Below are positions 25,825-33,964 of a stretch of DNA of 64,000 nt, one piece after another (position 1 is the first letter of the stretch; the number at the start of each line of letters is the position of its first letter). Below the pieces are notes generated by a model. That model made no database searches. It was not told the origin of the DNA and saw only the letters and a program-made list of their open reading frames with translations. The stretch is from Streptomyces noursei ATCC 11455. Its GTDB lineage: Bacteria > Actinomycetota > Actinomycetes > Streptomycetales > Streptomycetaceae. The stretch is from contig NZ_CP011533.1 of assembly GCF_001704275.1 (NCBI RefSeq), positions 2,666,001 to 2,730,000 on the forward strand. The letters are read 5' to 3'. A program made the translations under genes and the position numbers.

Positions 25825-26487
25825 GTGTCAGTTCTCCTTGAGCAGCCTTCAAGCCTGGTCGCCTACCGCCCGAACAAGCCGACCGCCATGGTCGTCGTGG
25901 CCGACCCTCGCGTCCGCTCCACCGTCACCCGTCACCTGTGGGCCCTCGGCGTACGTGACGTGATCGAGGCGTCGTCCATCGCGGAGGCCCGCCCCCGCGT
26001 CGGCAACCCACGCGACATCTGCGTGGCCGACGTCCACCTTCCCGACGGCTCCGGCCTGACCCTGCTGTCCGAGACGCGGGCGGCCGGCTGGCCCAACGGC
26101 CTCGCGCTGTCCGCCGCCGACGACATCGGCGCCGTGCGCAACGCCCTCGCCGGCGGCGTCAAGGGCTACGTCGTCACCGGCACCCGCACCAACCTGGGCC
26201 TGCCGGGCCGGCCGGGCGCCGCGCCGATCGGCGCCAACGCGGCCCGGATGCAGCGCCGCCCGCCGGGCGCACCGGGCCACCCCGGCGGCTACCGCGAGCT
26301 GTCGGGGCGCGAGGTGGAGGTGTTGCGGCTGGTGGCGGAGGGCCAGTCCAACAAGGCCATCGGGGTGTCGATGGGGCTGTCGGCGCTGACCGTCAAGAGC
26401 CACCTCGCCCGGATCGCGCGCAAGCTCGGCACCGGCGACCGCGCCGGGATGGTGGCGGTCGCGCTGCGCACCGGCATCATCCACTGA
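25825..26487 (+). CDS. whiI: WhiI, atypical orphan response regulator for sporulation
   Basis: 220 residues. Receiver domain (about 20-120) plus a LuxR/FixJ helix-turn-helix (about 155-210, ELSGREVEVLRLVAEGQSNK then LTVKSHLARIARKLG). WhiI is needed for late aerial-hypha development in Streptomyces and works with BldM as a heterodimer. The phosphorylation pocket is degenerate: Asp69 (VADVHLPDG) is kept, but only one acidic residue (Asp27) is at the N-terminal pair, and the position of the usual Lys has Thr118 (KGYVVTGT). This fits phosphorylation-independent control. The GTG follows CAGGAGG by 4-5 nt. No sensor kinase gene is adjacent. Confidence 0.94.
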   Translation: MSVLLEQPSSLVAYRPNKPTAMVVVADPRVRSTVTRHLWALGVRDVIEASSIAEARPRVGNPRDICVADVHLPDGSGLTLLSETRAAGWPNGLALSAADDIGAVRNALAGGVKGYVVTGTRTNLGLPGRPGAAPIGANAARMQRRPPGAPGHPGGYRELSGREVEVLRLVAEGQSNKAIGVSMGLSALTVKSHLARIARKLGTGDRAGMVAVALRTGIIH

Positions 26488-26508
26488 ACCCCGCTTCCCG
26501 ACCCTTCT

Positions 26509-26540
26509 CGCCCGTCGAGGGAACATTCCCCCGACGGGCG
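26509..26540. terminator. Terminator after whiI
   Basis: CGCCCGTCG (26509-26517) pairs with CGACGGGCG (26532-26540); the inner bases GGGA/TCCC extend the stem. It precedes the next promoter. Confidence 0.75.
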
Positions 26541-26567
26541 ACGTGCATACACAGATACCCTTGACTG

Positions 26568-27842
26568 GTGACCGACGCCCAAAAGACCGCAGCAGACACG
26601 ACACTGCGAGCACCCGGAGAATCGCCTCCGGATTCCCGACCGGCGCCGGAACCCCTACTGGAACCCCGCGAGGGCATTCCCCCGGTGACCGCCACATCCG
26701 AGGCGCTCGCCGAGGTCGTCGCCGCCTTCCAGGCCGGTCGCGGTCCGGTCGCCGTGGACGCCGAGCGCGCCTCCGGCTACCGCTACGGCCAGCGCGCCTA
26801 CCTGGTCCAGCTGCGCCGCGAGGGCGCCGGCAGCGTGTTGATCGACCCGGTCGGCTGCCCCGATCTCTCCGCCCTCGGCGGGACGATCCGCGACACCGAG
26901 TGGGTGCTGCACGCCGCCACCCAGGATCTGCCCTGTCTGCGCGACATAGGGATGGTCCCCACCAAGCTGTTCGACACCGAGCTGGCCGGGCGACTGGCCG
27001 GCTTCGCCCGGGTCGGCCTGGGCGCCATGGTCGAGAACGTCCTCGGCTACGCCCTGGAGAAGGGCCACTCCGCCGTCGACTGGTCCACCCGCCCGCTGCC
27101 CGATCCGTGGCTGCGCTACGCCGCGCTCGACGTCGAGCTGCTGGTGGACCTGCGGGACGCGCTGGAGGAGGAGCTGGACCGCCAGGGAAAGCTGGAGTGG
27201 GCCCGGCAGGAGTTCGCGGCCATCGCCACCGCTCCCCCGCCGCCGCCCCGCAAGGACCCCTGGCGCCGCACGTCCGGCATGCACAAGGTGCGCCGGCGCC
27301 GGCAGATGGCGGTCGTACGGGAGCTGTGGACGCTGCGCGACCAGGTCGCCCAGCGGCGCGACGTCTCCCCCGGCAAGGTGCTCGGCGACGCCGCGATCAT
27401 CGAGGCCGCGCTCCAACTCCCGCCCAACACCCACGCGCTGGCCGCGCTGTCCGGGTTCGGGCACCGGATGGGCCGGCGCCAGCTGGAGCAGTGGCAGGCC
27501 GCCGTGGACCGTGCCCGGGCGCTGCCGGAGAACGAGCTTCCGCAGCCCGGCCAGCCGTTCAACGGCCCGCCGCCGCCCCGCTCGTGGGCCGACAAGGACC
27601 CGGCCGCCGCCGCCCGGCTGTCGGCCGCCCGCACGGCGGTGACCACGCTCGCCGAGCAGCTGAACCTCCCCCAGGAGAACCTCATCACCCCGGACACCGT
27701 CCGCAGGCTCTGCTGGGAGCCGCCGGCCGGCCCGACCCCGGAGACGGTCGCCGAAGTCCTGGCCGGACACGGCGCCCGTCCCTGGCAGATCGAGCTGGTC
27801 GCACCGCTCCTCACCGAGGCCCTGCTGGCAGGCGGCTCCTGA
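26568..27842 (+). CDS. RNase D-like 3'-5' exonuclease with HRDC domain
   Basis: 424 residues. The DEDD exonuclease core has motif I (VAVDAERASG, Asp64 and Glu66), motif II (HAATQDLPCL) and motif III (RYAALDVELL with Tyr and Asp). An HRDC helical domain follows near 215-300 (KVRRRRQMAVVRELWTLRDQ), then a C-terminal helical domain typical of actinobacterial members. It probably trims stable RNA 3' ends. The GTG at 26568 is 7 nt after TACCCT (26556-26561) with no Shine-Dalgarno sequence, so it is leaderless. The 30-residue N-terminal extension is Pro-rich. Confidence 0.9.
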   Translation: MTDAQKTAADTTLRAPGESPPDSRPAPEPLLEPREGIPPVTATSEALAEVVAAFQAGRGPVAVDAERASGYRYGQRAYLVQLRREGAGSVLIDPVGCPDLSALGGTIRDTEWVLHAATQDLPCLRDIGMVPTKLFDTELAGRLAGFARVGLGAMVENVLGYALEKGHSAVDWSTRPLPDPWLRYAALDVELLVDLRDALEEELDRQGKLEWARQEFAAIATAPPPPPRKDPWRRTSGMHKVRRRRQMAVVRELWTLRDQVAQRRDVSPGKVLGDAAIIEAALQLPPNTHALAALSGFGHRMGRRQLEQWQAAVDRARALPENELPQPGQPFNGPPPPRSWADKDPAAAARLSAARTAVTTLAEQLNLPQENLITPDTVRRLCWEPPAGPTPETVAEVLAGHGARPWQIELVAPLLTEALLAGGS

Positions 27843-27864
27843 CCGGGCCCCGCGACACCACCGA

Positions 27865-27902
27865 CGGCCCCGGCCGCGCAGCACCGCGCGGCCGGGGCCG
27901 TC
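27865..27902. terminator. Terminator after the RNase D gene
   Basis: A perfect 16-bp GC-rich stem (27865-27880 with 27887-27902) and a 6-nt loop, 22 nt after the stop codon. One of the strongest hairpins in the window. Confidence 0.85.
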
Positions 27903-28085
27903 CGCGTTCCCGGCGGCCTTCGCATCCGCGACACCCGGAGGGTTCCGGCCACCGGGCGGTGTGACGTTCGCCGCTCCGGGCGAGGGGGGTGTGCAGCTTG
28001 GTTACCCGTAAGTAGCATGGGCGTGTGACGCGTCCTCCGGGGCGCGCTTGCAGCAGTGCCATCCCGCACCTGGAGGAGAGCCAAC

Positions 28086-29300
28086 GTGCCTCGTACCGCT
28101 AGGGACGTCGTCTTCGTCGACGGCGTCCGCACCCCGTTCGGCAAGGCGGGCCCGAAGGGCATTTACCACGAGACCCGCGCCGACGACCTGGTCGTCAAGT
28201 GCATCCGGGAGCTGCTGCGCCGCAACCCGGACCTGGACCCGGCCCGGATCGACGAGGTCGCCCTCGCCGCCACCACCCAGATCGGCGACCAGGGCCTGAC
28301 CCTGGGCCGCACCGCCGCCATCCTGGCGGGGCTGCCGAAGTCCGTGCCCGGTTTCTCCGTCGACCGGATGTGTGCCGGCGCGATGACCGCGGTGACCAGC
28401 GTCGCCGGCGGGGTGGCCTTCGGCGCGTACGACGTCGCCGTGGCCGGCGGTGTCGAGCACATGGGCCGGCACCCGATGGGCGAGGGCGTGGACCCCAACC
28501 CGCGCTTCGTGTCGGAGAAGCTGGTCGACCAGTCCGCGCTCTTCATGGGCATGACGGCGGAGAACCTCCACGACCGGCTGCCGCACCTCACCAAGCAGCG
28601 CGCCGACGAGTACGCGGTGCGCAGCCAGGAGAAGGCCGCGAAGGCGTACGCCGACGGCAAGATCCAGGCCGACCTGGTGCCGATCTCGGTGCGCCGCACC
28701 TCCCCCGAGGGCGGCGAGACGGGCTGGGGCCTGGCCACCGCCGACGAGCCGATGCGCCCGGGCACCACGCTGGAGAACCTGTCGGGTCTGAAGACCCCGT
28801 TCCGCCCGCACGGCCGGGTGACCGCGGGCAACGCCGCCGGCCTCAACGACGGCGCCACCGCCTCGCTGATCGCCGCCGAGGACGTGGCCCGCGAGCTGGG
28901 CCTGCCCGTCAAGATGCGCCTGGTGGACTACGCCTTCGCGGGCGTCGAGCCCGAGGTGATGGGCATCGGCCCGGTCCCGGCGACCGAGAAGGCGCTGGCC
29001 AAGGCCGGTCTGACGATCGACGACATCGGCCTGTTCGAGATCAACGAGGCGTTCGCCGTCCAGGTGCTCTCGCTGCTCGACCACTACGGCATCGCCGACG
29101 ACGACCCGCGGGTCAACCAGTACGGCGGCGCGATCGCCTTCGGTCACCCGCTGGCGTCGTCCGGCGTGCGTCTGATGACGCAGCTGGCGCGGCAGTTCGA
29201 AGAGCAGCCCGAGGTCCGCTACGGCCTCACCACCATGTGCGTCGGCTTCGGCATGGGCGGCACGGTCATCTGGGAAAACCCGCACTGGGAGGGCAAGTGA
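28086..29300 (+). CDS. fadA: Acetyl-CoA acyltransferase (FadA-type thiolase)
   Basis: 404 residues. Nucleophilic Cys96 (VDRMCAGAM), [23 protein letters not shown] with catalytic His and MCVGFGMGG with the second Cys are intact. It cleaves 3-oxoacyl-CoA in beta-oxidation. The GTG at 28086 follows GGAGGAGA by about 8 nt. It is coupled to fadB by a GTGA overlap, forming the trifunctional beta-oxidation pair. This thiolase is clearly different from the PcaF-like one at 18116. Confidence 0.94.
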   Translation: MPRTARDVVFVDGVRTPFGKAGPKGIYHETRADDLVVKCIRELLRRNPDLDPARIDEVALAATTQIGDQGLTLGRTAAILAGLPKSVPGFSVDRMCAGAMTAVTSVAGGVAFGAYDVAVAGGVEHMGRHPMGEGVDPNPRFVSEKLVDQSALFMGMTAENLHDRLPHLTKQRADEYAVRSQEKAAKAYADGKIQADLVPISVRRTSPEGGETGWGLATADEPMRPGTTLENLSGLKTPFRPHGRVTAGNAAGLNDGATASLIAAEDVARELGLPVKMRLVDYAFAGVEPEVMGIGPVPATEKALAKAGLTIDDIGLFEINEAFAVQVLSLLDHYGIADDDPRVNQYGGAIAFGHPLASSGVRLMTQLARQFEEQPEVRYGLTTMCVGFGMGGTVIWENPHWEGK

Positions 29301-31447
29301 GCACCACCGCTGAACTGTTGAAGGGTGCGGCCGAGCTGTTCCCGGACGAGGTCGTGACGCAGGCGCACGTGCGCCACCTCGACCTCCCCAAGGGCGCGGG
29401 CCGGTTCGCGCTCATCACGCTGGACAACGGCCTGGACCACACCAAGCCGACCACCTTCGGCCCGCAGTCGCTGGCGAACCTCAACGTCGCGATCGACCAG
29501 GTCGAGAAGGAGGCCGCGGACGGCGAGATCGTCGGCGCCGGCATCACCGGCAAGCCGTTCATCTTCGCCGTGGGCGCCGACCTCAAGGGCGTCGAGCTGC
29601 TCAAGCGCCACGAGGACGCGCTGGCCATCGGCAAGGGCGGCCACGACGTCTTCAAGCGGCTGTCGGCGCTGGCCGTGCCGACCTTCGCGTACTACAACGG
29701 CGCCGCGATGGGCGGCGGTGTCGAGGTCGGTCTGCACTGCACCTACCGCACCGTCTCCAAGGCGCTGCCGGCGTTCTCGCTGCCCGAGGTCTTCCTCGGC
29801 CTGGTCCCCGGCTGGGGCGGCTGCGCGCTGCTGCCGAACCTCATCGGCGCGGACCGCGCGGTGAGCGTGATCATCGAGAACTCGCTCAACCAGAACAAGC
29901 AGCTCAAGGGCGAGCAGGTCTTCGACCTGGGCATCGCGGACGCGCTCTTCGAGGGCGCGGACTTCCTGGAGCGGTCGCTGGACTGGACCGCCGCCGTGCT
30001 CAAGGGCGAGACCGAGGTCGCCCGTCCCGAGATCGACCGCGGCGAGGCGTGGGACGCCGCCGTGCAGCGCGGCACGGCGATCGCGGACAGCAAGGTGCAC
30101 GGCGCGGCCCCGGCCGCCTACCGCGCGCTGGAGATCATCGCGGCCGCCAAGAACGCGGGCTCCGCCCGCGAGGGCTTCGACGCCGAGACGCTGTTTGATC
30201 TTGAAAACGTGGCGCTCGCCGACCTCATCATGGGCGGCGAGCTGCGCTCCGGCATCTACGCGTTCAACCTGGTGCAGAAGCGCGCCAAGCGCCCGGCCGG
30301 CGCGCCGGACAAGTCGCTGGCGCGGCCGGTCACCAAGGTGGGCGTCGTCGGCGCCGGCCTGATGGCCTCCCAGCTGGCGCTGCTGTTCGCCCGCCGCCTG
30401 GAGGTCCCGGTCGTCCTCACCGACATCGACCAGGCGCGGATCGACAAGGGCGTGGAGTACGTCCACGGCGAGATCGACAAGCTGCTGCTCAAGGGCCGGG
30501 TCAACCAGGACAAGGCGAACCGCCTCAAGGGCCTGGTCAGCGGCCACCTCGACAAGGCCGCGGCGTTCGGCGACGCGGACTTCGTCATCGAGGCCGTCTT
30601 CGAGGAGATGGGCGTCAAGCAGCAGGTGTTCGCCGAGGTCGAGGCGGTGGTGCCGGAGCACGCCATCCTCGCCACCAACACCTCCTCGCTGTCGGTCACC
30701 GAGATGGCCTCGAAGCTGAAGCACCCCGAGCGGGTCGTGGGCTTCCACTTCTTCAACCCGGTCGCGATCCTGCCGCTGCTGGAGATCGTCCGGGCGGAGA
30801 AGACCGACGACGCGTCGCTGGCCACCGCCTTCGCGGTCGCCAAGTCGCTGAAGAAGACGGCCGTGCTGGTGAAGGACGCCCCGGCGTTCGTCGTCAACCG
30901 CATCCTGACCCGCTTCATGGGCGAGATCCAGAACGTCATCGACGAGGGCACCCCGGTCGAGGTCGCCGAGAAGGCGGTCGAGCCCCTGGGCCTGCCGATG
31001 TCGCCGCTGGTCCTGCTGGAGCTGGTCGGCCCGGCGATCGGCCTGCACGTCTCCGAGACGCTGCACGGCGCCTTCCCGGAGCGCTTCACGGTCTCCCCGA
31101 ACCTCAAGGCCGTCGTCGAGGCCGGCAAGCGCGGCTTCTACGTCTACGACTCCGGCAAGCCGGAGCTGGACCCGGAGGTCGCCGCGCTGCTCAAGCAGGG
31201 CGACGCGGTGCTGACCGAGGAGCAGGTCCGCGACCGGGTGCTGGACGCCGTCGCGCAGGAGATCCGGCTGATGCTGGACGAGGGCGTGGTGGCCGAGGCG
31301 CAGGACATCGACCTGTGCCTGATCACCGGCGCCGGCTGGCCCTTCCACCTGGGCGGCATCACGCCGTACCTGGACCGTGAGGGCGTCTCCGAGCGGGTGA
31401 CGGGCCGGAAGTTCCTGGCCCCGGGCGTCGCGAGCGTTCCCGCGTAA
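29297..31447 (+). CDS. fadB: 3-hydroxyacyl-CoA dehydrogenase/enoyl-CoA hydratase fusion (FadB)
   Basis: 716 residues. An N-terminal enoyl-CoA hydratase (crotonase) domain with the GADLKGVELL oxyanion region and the FLGLVPGWGG loop is followed by the NAD domain (VGVVGAGLMASQLALLFA, near 349) and the C-terminal dehydrogenase (HFFNPVAILPLLEIV with the catalytic His). The enzyme performs the hydration and dehydrogenation steps before FadA. The GTG overlaps the fadA stop by 4 nt. It has a strong terminator behind it, so fadA-fadB is a two-gene operon. Confidence 0.94.
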   Translation: MSTTAELLKGAAELFPDEVVTQAHVRHLDLPKGAGRFALITLDNGLDHTKPTTFGPQSLANLNVAIDQVEKEAADGEIVGAGITGKPFIFAVGADLKGVELLKRHEDALAIGKGGHDVFKRLSALAVPTFAYYNGAAMGGGVEVGLHCTYRTVSKALPAFSLPEVFLGLVPGWGGCALLPNLIGADRAVSVIIENSLNQNKQLKGEQVFDLGIADALFEGADFLERSLDWTAAVLKGETEVARPEIDRGEAWDAAVQRGTAIADSKVHGAAPAAYRALEIIAAAKNAGSAREGFDAETLFDLENVALADLIMGGELRSGIYAFNLVQKRAKRPAGAPDKSLARPVTKVGVVGAGLMASQLALLFARRLEVPVVLTDIDQARIDKGVEYVHGEIDKLLLKGRVNQDKANRLKGLVSGHLDKAAAFGDADFVIEAVFEEMGVKQQVFAEVEAVVPEHAILATNTSSLSVTEMASKLKHPERVVGFHFFNPVAILPLLEIVRAEKTDDASLATAFAVAKSLKKTAVLVKDAPAFVVNRILTRFMGEIQNVIDEGTPVEVAEKAVEPLGLPMSPLVLLELVGPAIGLHVSETLHGAFPERFTVSPNLKAVVEAGKRGFYVYDSGKPELDPEVAALLKQGDAVLTEEQVRDRVLDAVAQEIRLMLDEGVVAEAQDIDLCLITGAGWPFHLGGITPYLDREGVSERVTGRKFLAPGVASVPA

Positions 31448-31470
31448 GGGACTCCCGCCCCACGGAAGTT

Positions 31471-31508
31471 GGCGCGCGGACCGGCTGGGTGGAGCCGGTC
31501 CGCGCGCC
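31471..31508. terminator. Terminator after fadB
   Basis: A perfect 16-bp stem (31471-31486 with 31493-31508), 6-nt loop and a short T-run, 24 nt after the fadB stop. Confidence 0.85.
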
Positions 31509-31563
31509 TTTCGCGTGCGGCGGGCGGGGCCGCCGGCGGTGCCGTCCGTGGCAGGCTGACGGC

Positions 31564-31962
31564 ATGGATTCCTTGGTCGTTGTCGATGCCGCGAACGTCG
31601 TCGGCTCGGTGCCCGACGGCTGGTGGCGGGACCGGCGCGGCGCGGCCGAGCGGCTGCGGGACGCGCTGCCCGGCTGTGCCGAGGCGGGCCTGCCGGGGCT
31701 GGTCGAACCACCGCTGGAACTGCTGCTGGTGGTGGAGGGCGCCGCGCGCGGGGTGGCGTCGGTGCCGGGTGTGCGGGTGGTGTCGGCGGACGGCAGCGGC
31801 GACGACGCGATCGTGCGGCTGGTCGCCGAAGAGGGCGCGGGACGGGACTGCCTGGTGGTCACCGCGGACCGCGGGCTGCGCACACGCGTACAGGCGCTGG
31901 GCGCCCGCGTGACGGGCCCGCGGGCGGTGTGGGGCGGCAGGGGGCGGAGCGGGGCTCCGTAG
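31564..31962 (+). CDS. NYN/PIN-like nuclease-domain protein (YacP-like), 132 aa
   Basis: 132 residues with the PIN/NYN acidic pattern: VVVDAANVVGS at the N-terminus (Asp and Asn of the active site), GSGDDAIVRLV in the middle and VVTADRGLRTRV with the third acidic residue. The family comprises metal-dependent RNases. The size and order match small YacP/NYN proteins. It starts at an ATG with no Shine-Dalgarno sequence. It follows the fadB terminator and is alone on its strand. RNA target unknown. Confidence 0.8.
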   Translation: MDSLVVVDAANVVGSVPDGWWRDRRGAAERLRDALPGCAEAGLPGLVEPPLELLLVVEGAARGVASVPGVRVVSADGSGDDAIVRLVAEEGAGRDCLVVTADRGLRTRVQALGARVTGPRAVWGGRGRSGAP

Positions 31963-32052
31963 CCGCCGAGAGCGGCGCCTGCGGCCGCCCGGGCAGGTAC
32001 GCGCCGGGCGGCGGGCGGAGCGGTGCGAACCCCCGGGCCGGGTCGGGCCGCG

Positions 32053-32221
32053 CTAGGGCCTGTCCGATGGGTCAGGGTCGGCAAGGCCGCGGCGTCTGGT
32101 GCGGTGCATCGCAAGGCGCCGGAGCGGCTCGATAGCGGAGCTATTGGGGCGTTTCGGCAACGCGGCGAGGTGCCGTACCAGACGCCGCGGACCCGGCCAT
32201 GACCCATCGGACAGGCCCTAG
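32053..32221. mobile_element. CTAG-ended palindromic element, copy B (complete, non-autonomous)
   Basis: 169 bp with a perfect 22-bp terminal inverted repeat (32053-32074 and 32200-32221), beginning CTAGGGCCTGTCCGATGG. It shares with copy A the internal blocks ATCGCAAGGCGCCGG (32108-32122), ATAGCGGAGCTAT (32132-32144) and TTTCGGCAACGC (32152-32163), in the same order and spacing. The right CTAG supplies the stop codon of the amino acid permease. It encodes nothing itself. Confidence 0.88.
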
Positions 32222-33759
32222 GCCGTGTCGCGCTGTCGCCGGCGGACGGCGAGGCGGCTGTGGGTGCGCCCGTAGACGAAGTAGACGACGAAGCCGAGCG
32301 CCATCCAGATCGCGAAGCGGATCCAGGTCTCGGCCGGCAGGTTGAGCATCAGCCAGAACGAGGCGAGCACCGACAGCAGCGGGACGAACGGGACGAACGG
32401 GGTGCGAAAGGCGCGCGGCAGATCGGGGCGGGCGCGGCGGAGCAGGACGACGCCGACGGCGACCACGACGAAGGCGAAGAGCGTGCCGATGTTGACGAGT
32501 TCGGCCAGCACGTCGATGGAGGTGAAGCCGGCGACCACCGCGACGACGACGCCCAGGGCGATGGTCGAGCGGTGCGGGGTGCCGAACTTCGGGTGCACGC
32601 GGGAGAAGAGCTGCGGCAGCAGCCCGTCCCGGCTCATCGCGAAGAACACCCGGCTCTGGCCGAGCAGCAGGATCATGCACACCGAGGTCAGGCCGACCGC
32701 CGCGCCGAAGCTGATCAGGCCCGCGTAGAAGGGGTGGCCGACGTGCTTGAAGGCGTCGGCGAGCGGGGCGTCGACGGAGAGCTGGTCGTACTTCTCCATG
32801 CCGGTGACGACGACCGACACGGCGACGTACAGCAGGGTGCAGATGGCCAGCGAGCCGAGGATGCCGCGCGGCACGTCGCGCTGCGGGACGCGGGTCTCCT
32901 CGGCCGCGGTGGCCACGATGTCAAAGCCGATGAAGGCGAAGAAGACCACCGCGGCCGCCGCGAAGACGCCCATCACCCCGAAGTTGGACGGGGCGAAGCC
33001 GAACATCAGCTGGGAGAGCGGCGCGGTCAGGCCGCCGCCGGCCGCGCTGGGCCGGCTGGGCGGGATGAACGGGTCGTAGTTGGCCCCCGAGATGAAGAAC
33101 GCGCCGGCGATGATCACCAGCAGCACGACGGTGACCTTGACGCCCACGACCACCGTCGTCACCCGGGACGAGAGCTTCATGCCGAGCACCAGGATGCCGG
33201 TGATCACCAGGACCAGGACACAGGCCAGCAGGTCGAAGCCGAACTTCCCGTCGTGGCTGCCGGACAGCATCGACGGCAGGTGCAGCCCCCCGGTGTCGAG
33301 CAGCGAACGGACGTAGCCCGACCAGCCGACGGCGACCACCGCGCACCCCAGGGCCAGCTCCAGGATCAGGTCCCAGCCGATGATCCAGGCGGGCAGTTCG
33401 CCCAGTGAGGCGTACGAGAAGGTGTACGCCGAGCCGGCGACCGGCACGGTGGAGGCGAACTCCGCGTAGCACAGCGCCGCCAGCGCGCAGACCACGCCGG
33501 CGACGACGAACGAGAGCGCGACGGCGGGTCCCGCCTGCTCCTTGGCGATCTTCCCGGTGAGGACGAAGATGCCGGTGCCGATGACGACACCGACGCCGAA
33601 GACGGTGAGGTCCAGCGCCGAGAGGGACTTCTTGAGGGCGTGTTCCGGCTCCTCGGTGTCCTGGATCGACTGCTCGACGCTCTTCGTCCGCAGGACGCCG
33701 CGATCACGGCGCGGCCCGCCCCCCGGTCCGTGTCCCTGTGGTCCGTGCTGTGTGCTCAT
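32218..33759 (-). CDS. APC superfamily amino acid permease (cationic amino acid transporter type)
   Basis: 513 residues with about twelve membrane segments. The APC signature GVVIGTGIFVLTG lies near the N-terminus, then SFVVAGVVCALAALCYAEFAS and the PVAGSAYTFSY loop. These are close to CAT-type permeases for basic amino acids, but specificity is not proven. An about 45-residue polar N-terminal tail precedes the first segment. The ATG follows GGAGGTTC by 5 nt. The stop codon TAG is contributed by element B, so the last residues after the final helix may not be the ancestral C-terminus. Confidence 0.9.
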   Translation of the reverse strand: MSTQHGPQGHGPGGGPRRDRGVLRTKSVEQSIQDTEEPEHALKKSLSALDLTVFGVGVVIGTGIFVLTGKIAKEQAGPAVALSFVVAGVVCALAALCYAEFASTVPVAGSAYTFSYASLGELPAWIIGWDLILELALGCAVVAVGWSGYVRSLLDTGGLHLPSMLSGSHDGKFGFDLLACVLVLVITGILVLGMKLSSRVTTVVVGVKVTVVLLVIIAGAFFISGANYDPFIPPSRPSAAGGGLTAPLSQLMFGFAPSNFGVMGVFAAAAVVFFAFIGFDIVATAAEETRVPQRDVPRGILGSLAICTLLYVAVSVVVTGMEKYDQLSVDAPLADAFKHVGHPFYAGLISFGAAVGLTSVCMILLLGQSRVFFAMSRDGLLPQLFSRVHPKFGTPHRSTIALGVVVAVVAGFTSIDVLAELVNIGTLFAFVVVAVGVVLLRRARPDLPRAFRTPFVPFVPLLSVLASFWLMLNLPAETWIRFAIWMALGFVVYFVYGRTHSRLAVRRRQRDTA

Positions 33760-33894
33760 GGGCGAACCTCCGCCTGGACTGCCCTCGCAACTCTCCTGAA
33801 CTGACCGAGTCTCCGCAATGTCTGGAAATGGTCATCGTCGGCGGGGCCTCCGGGCCCGGGGATTCACCCGATGGGGTGGGGAATCGCGGAGATG

Positions 33895-33943
33895 CCGATG
33901 GGCCGGCCGGAACATCCGTGAGGACGTCCGGCCGGCCCATCGG
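33895..33943. terminator. Terminator after dxs
   Basis: A perfect 17-bp stem (33895-33911 with 33927-33943) and a 15-nt loop, 21 nt after the dxs stop on the minus strand. Confidence 0.8.
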
Positions 33944-33964
33944 GCGGGCGGTGCGGGCCGCGGG

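Noticed and set aside
28199..29296. Extended N-terminus of fadB through the fadA gene
   Set aside because: That part is an out-of-frame shadow of fadA; the GTGA overlap marks the true fadB start.
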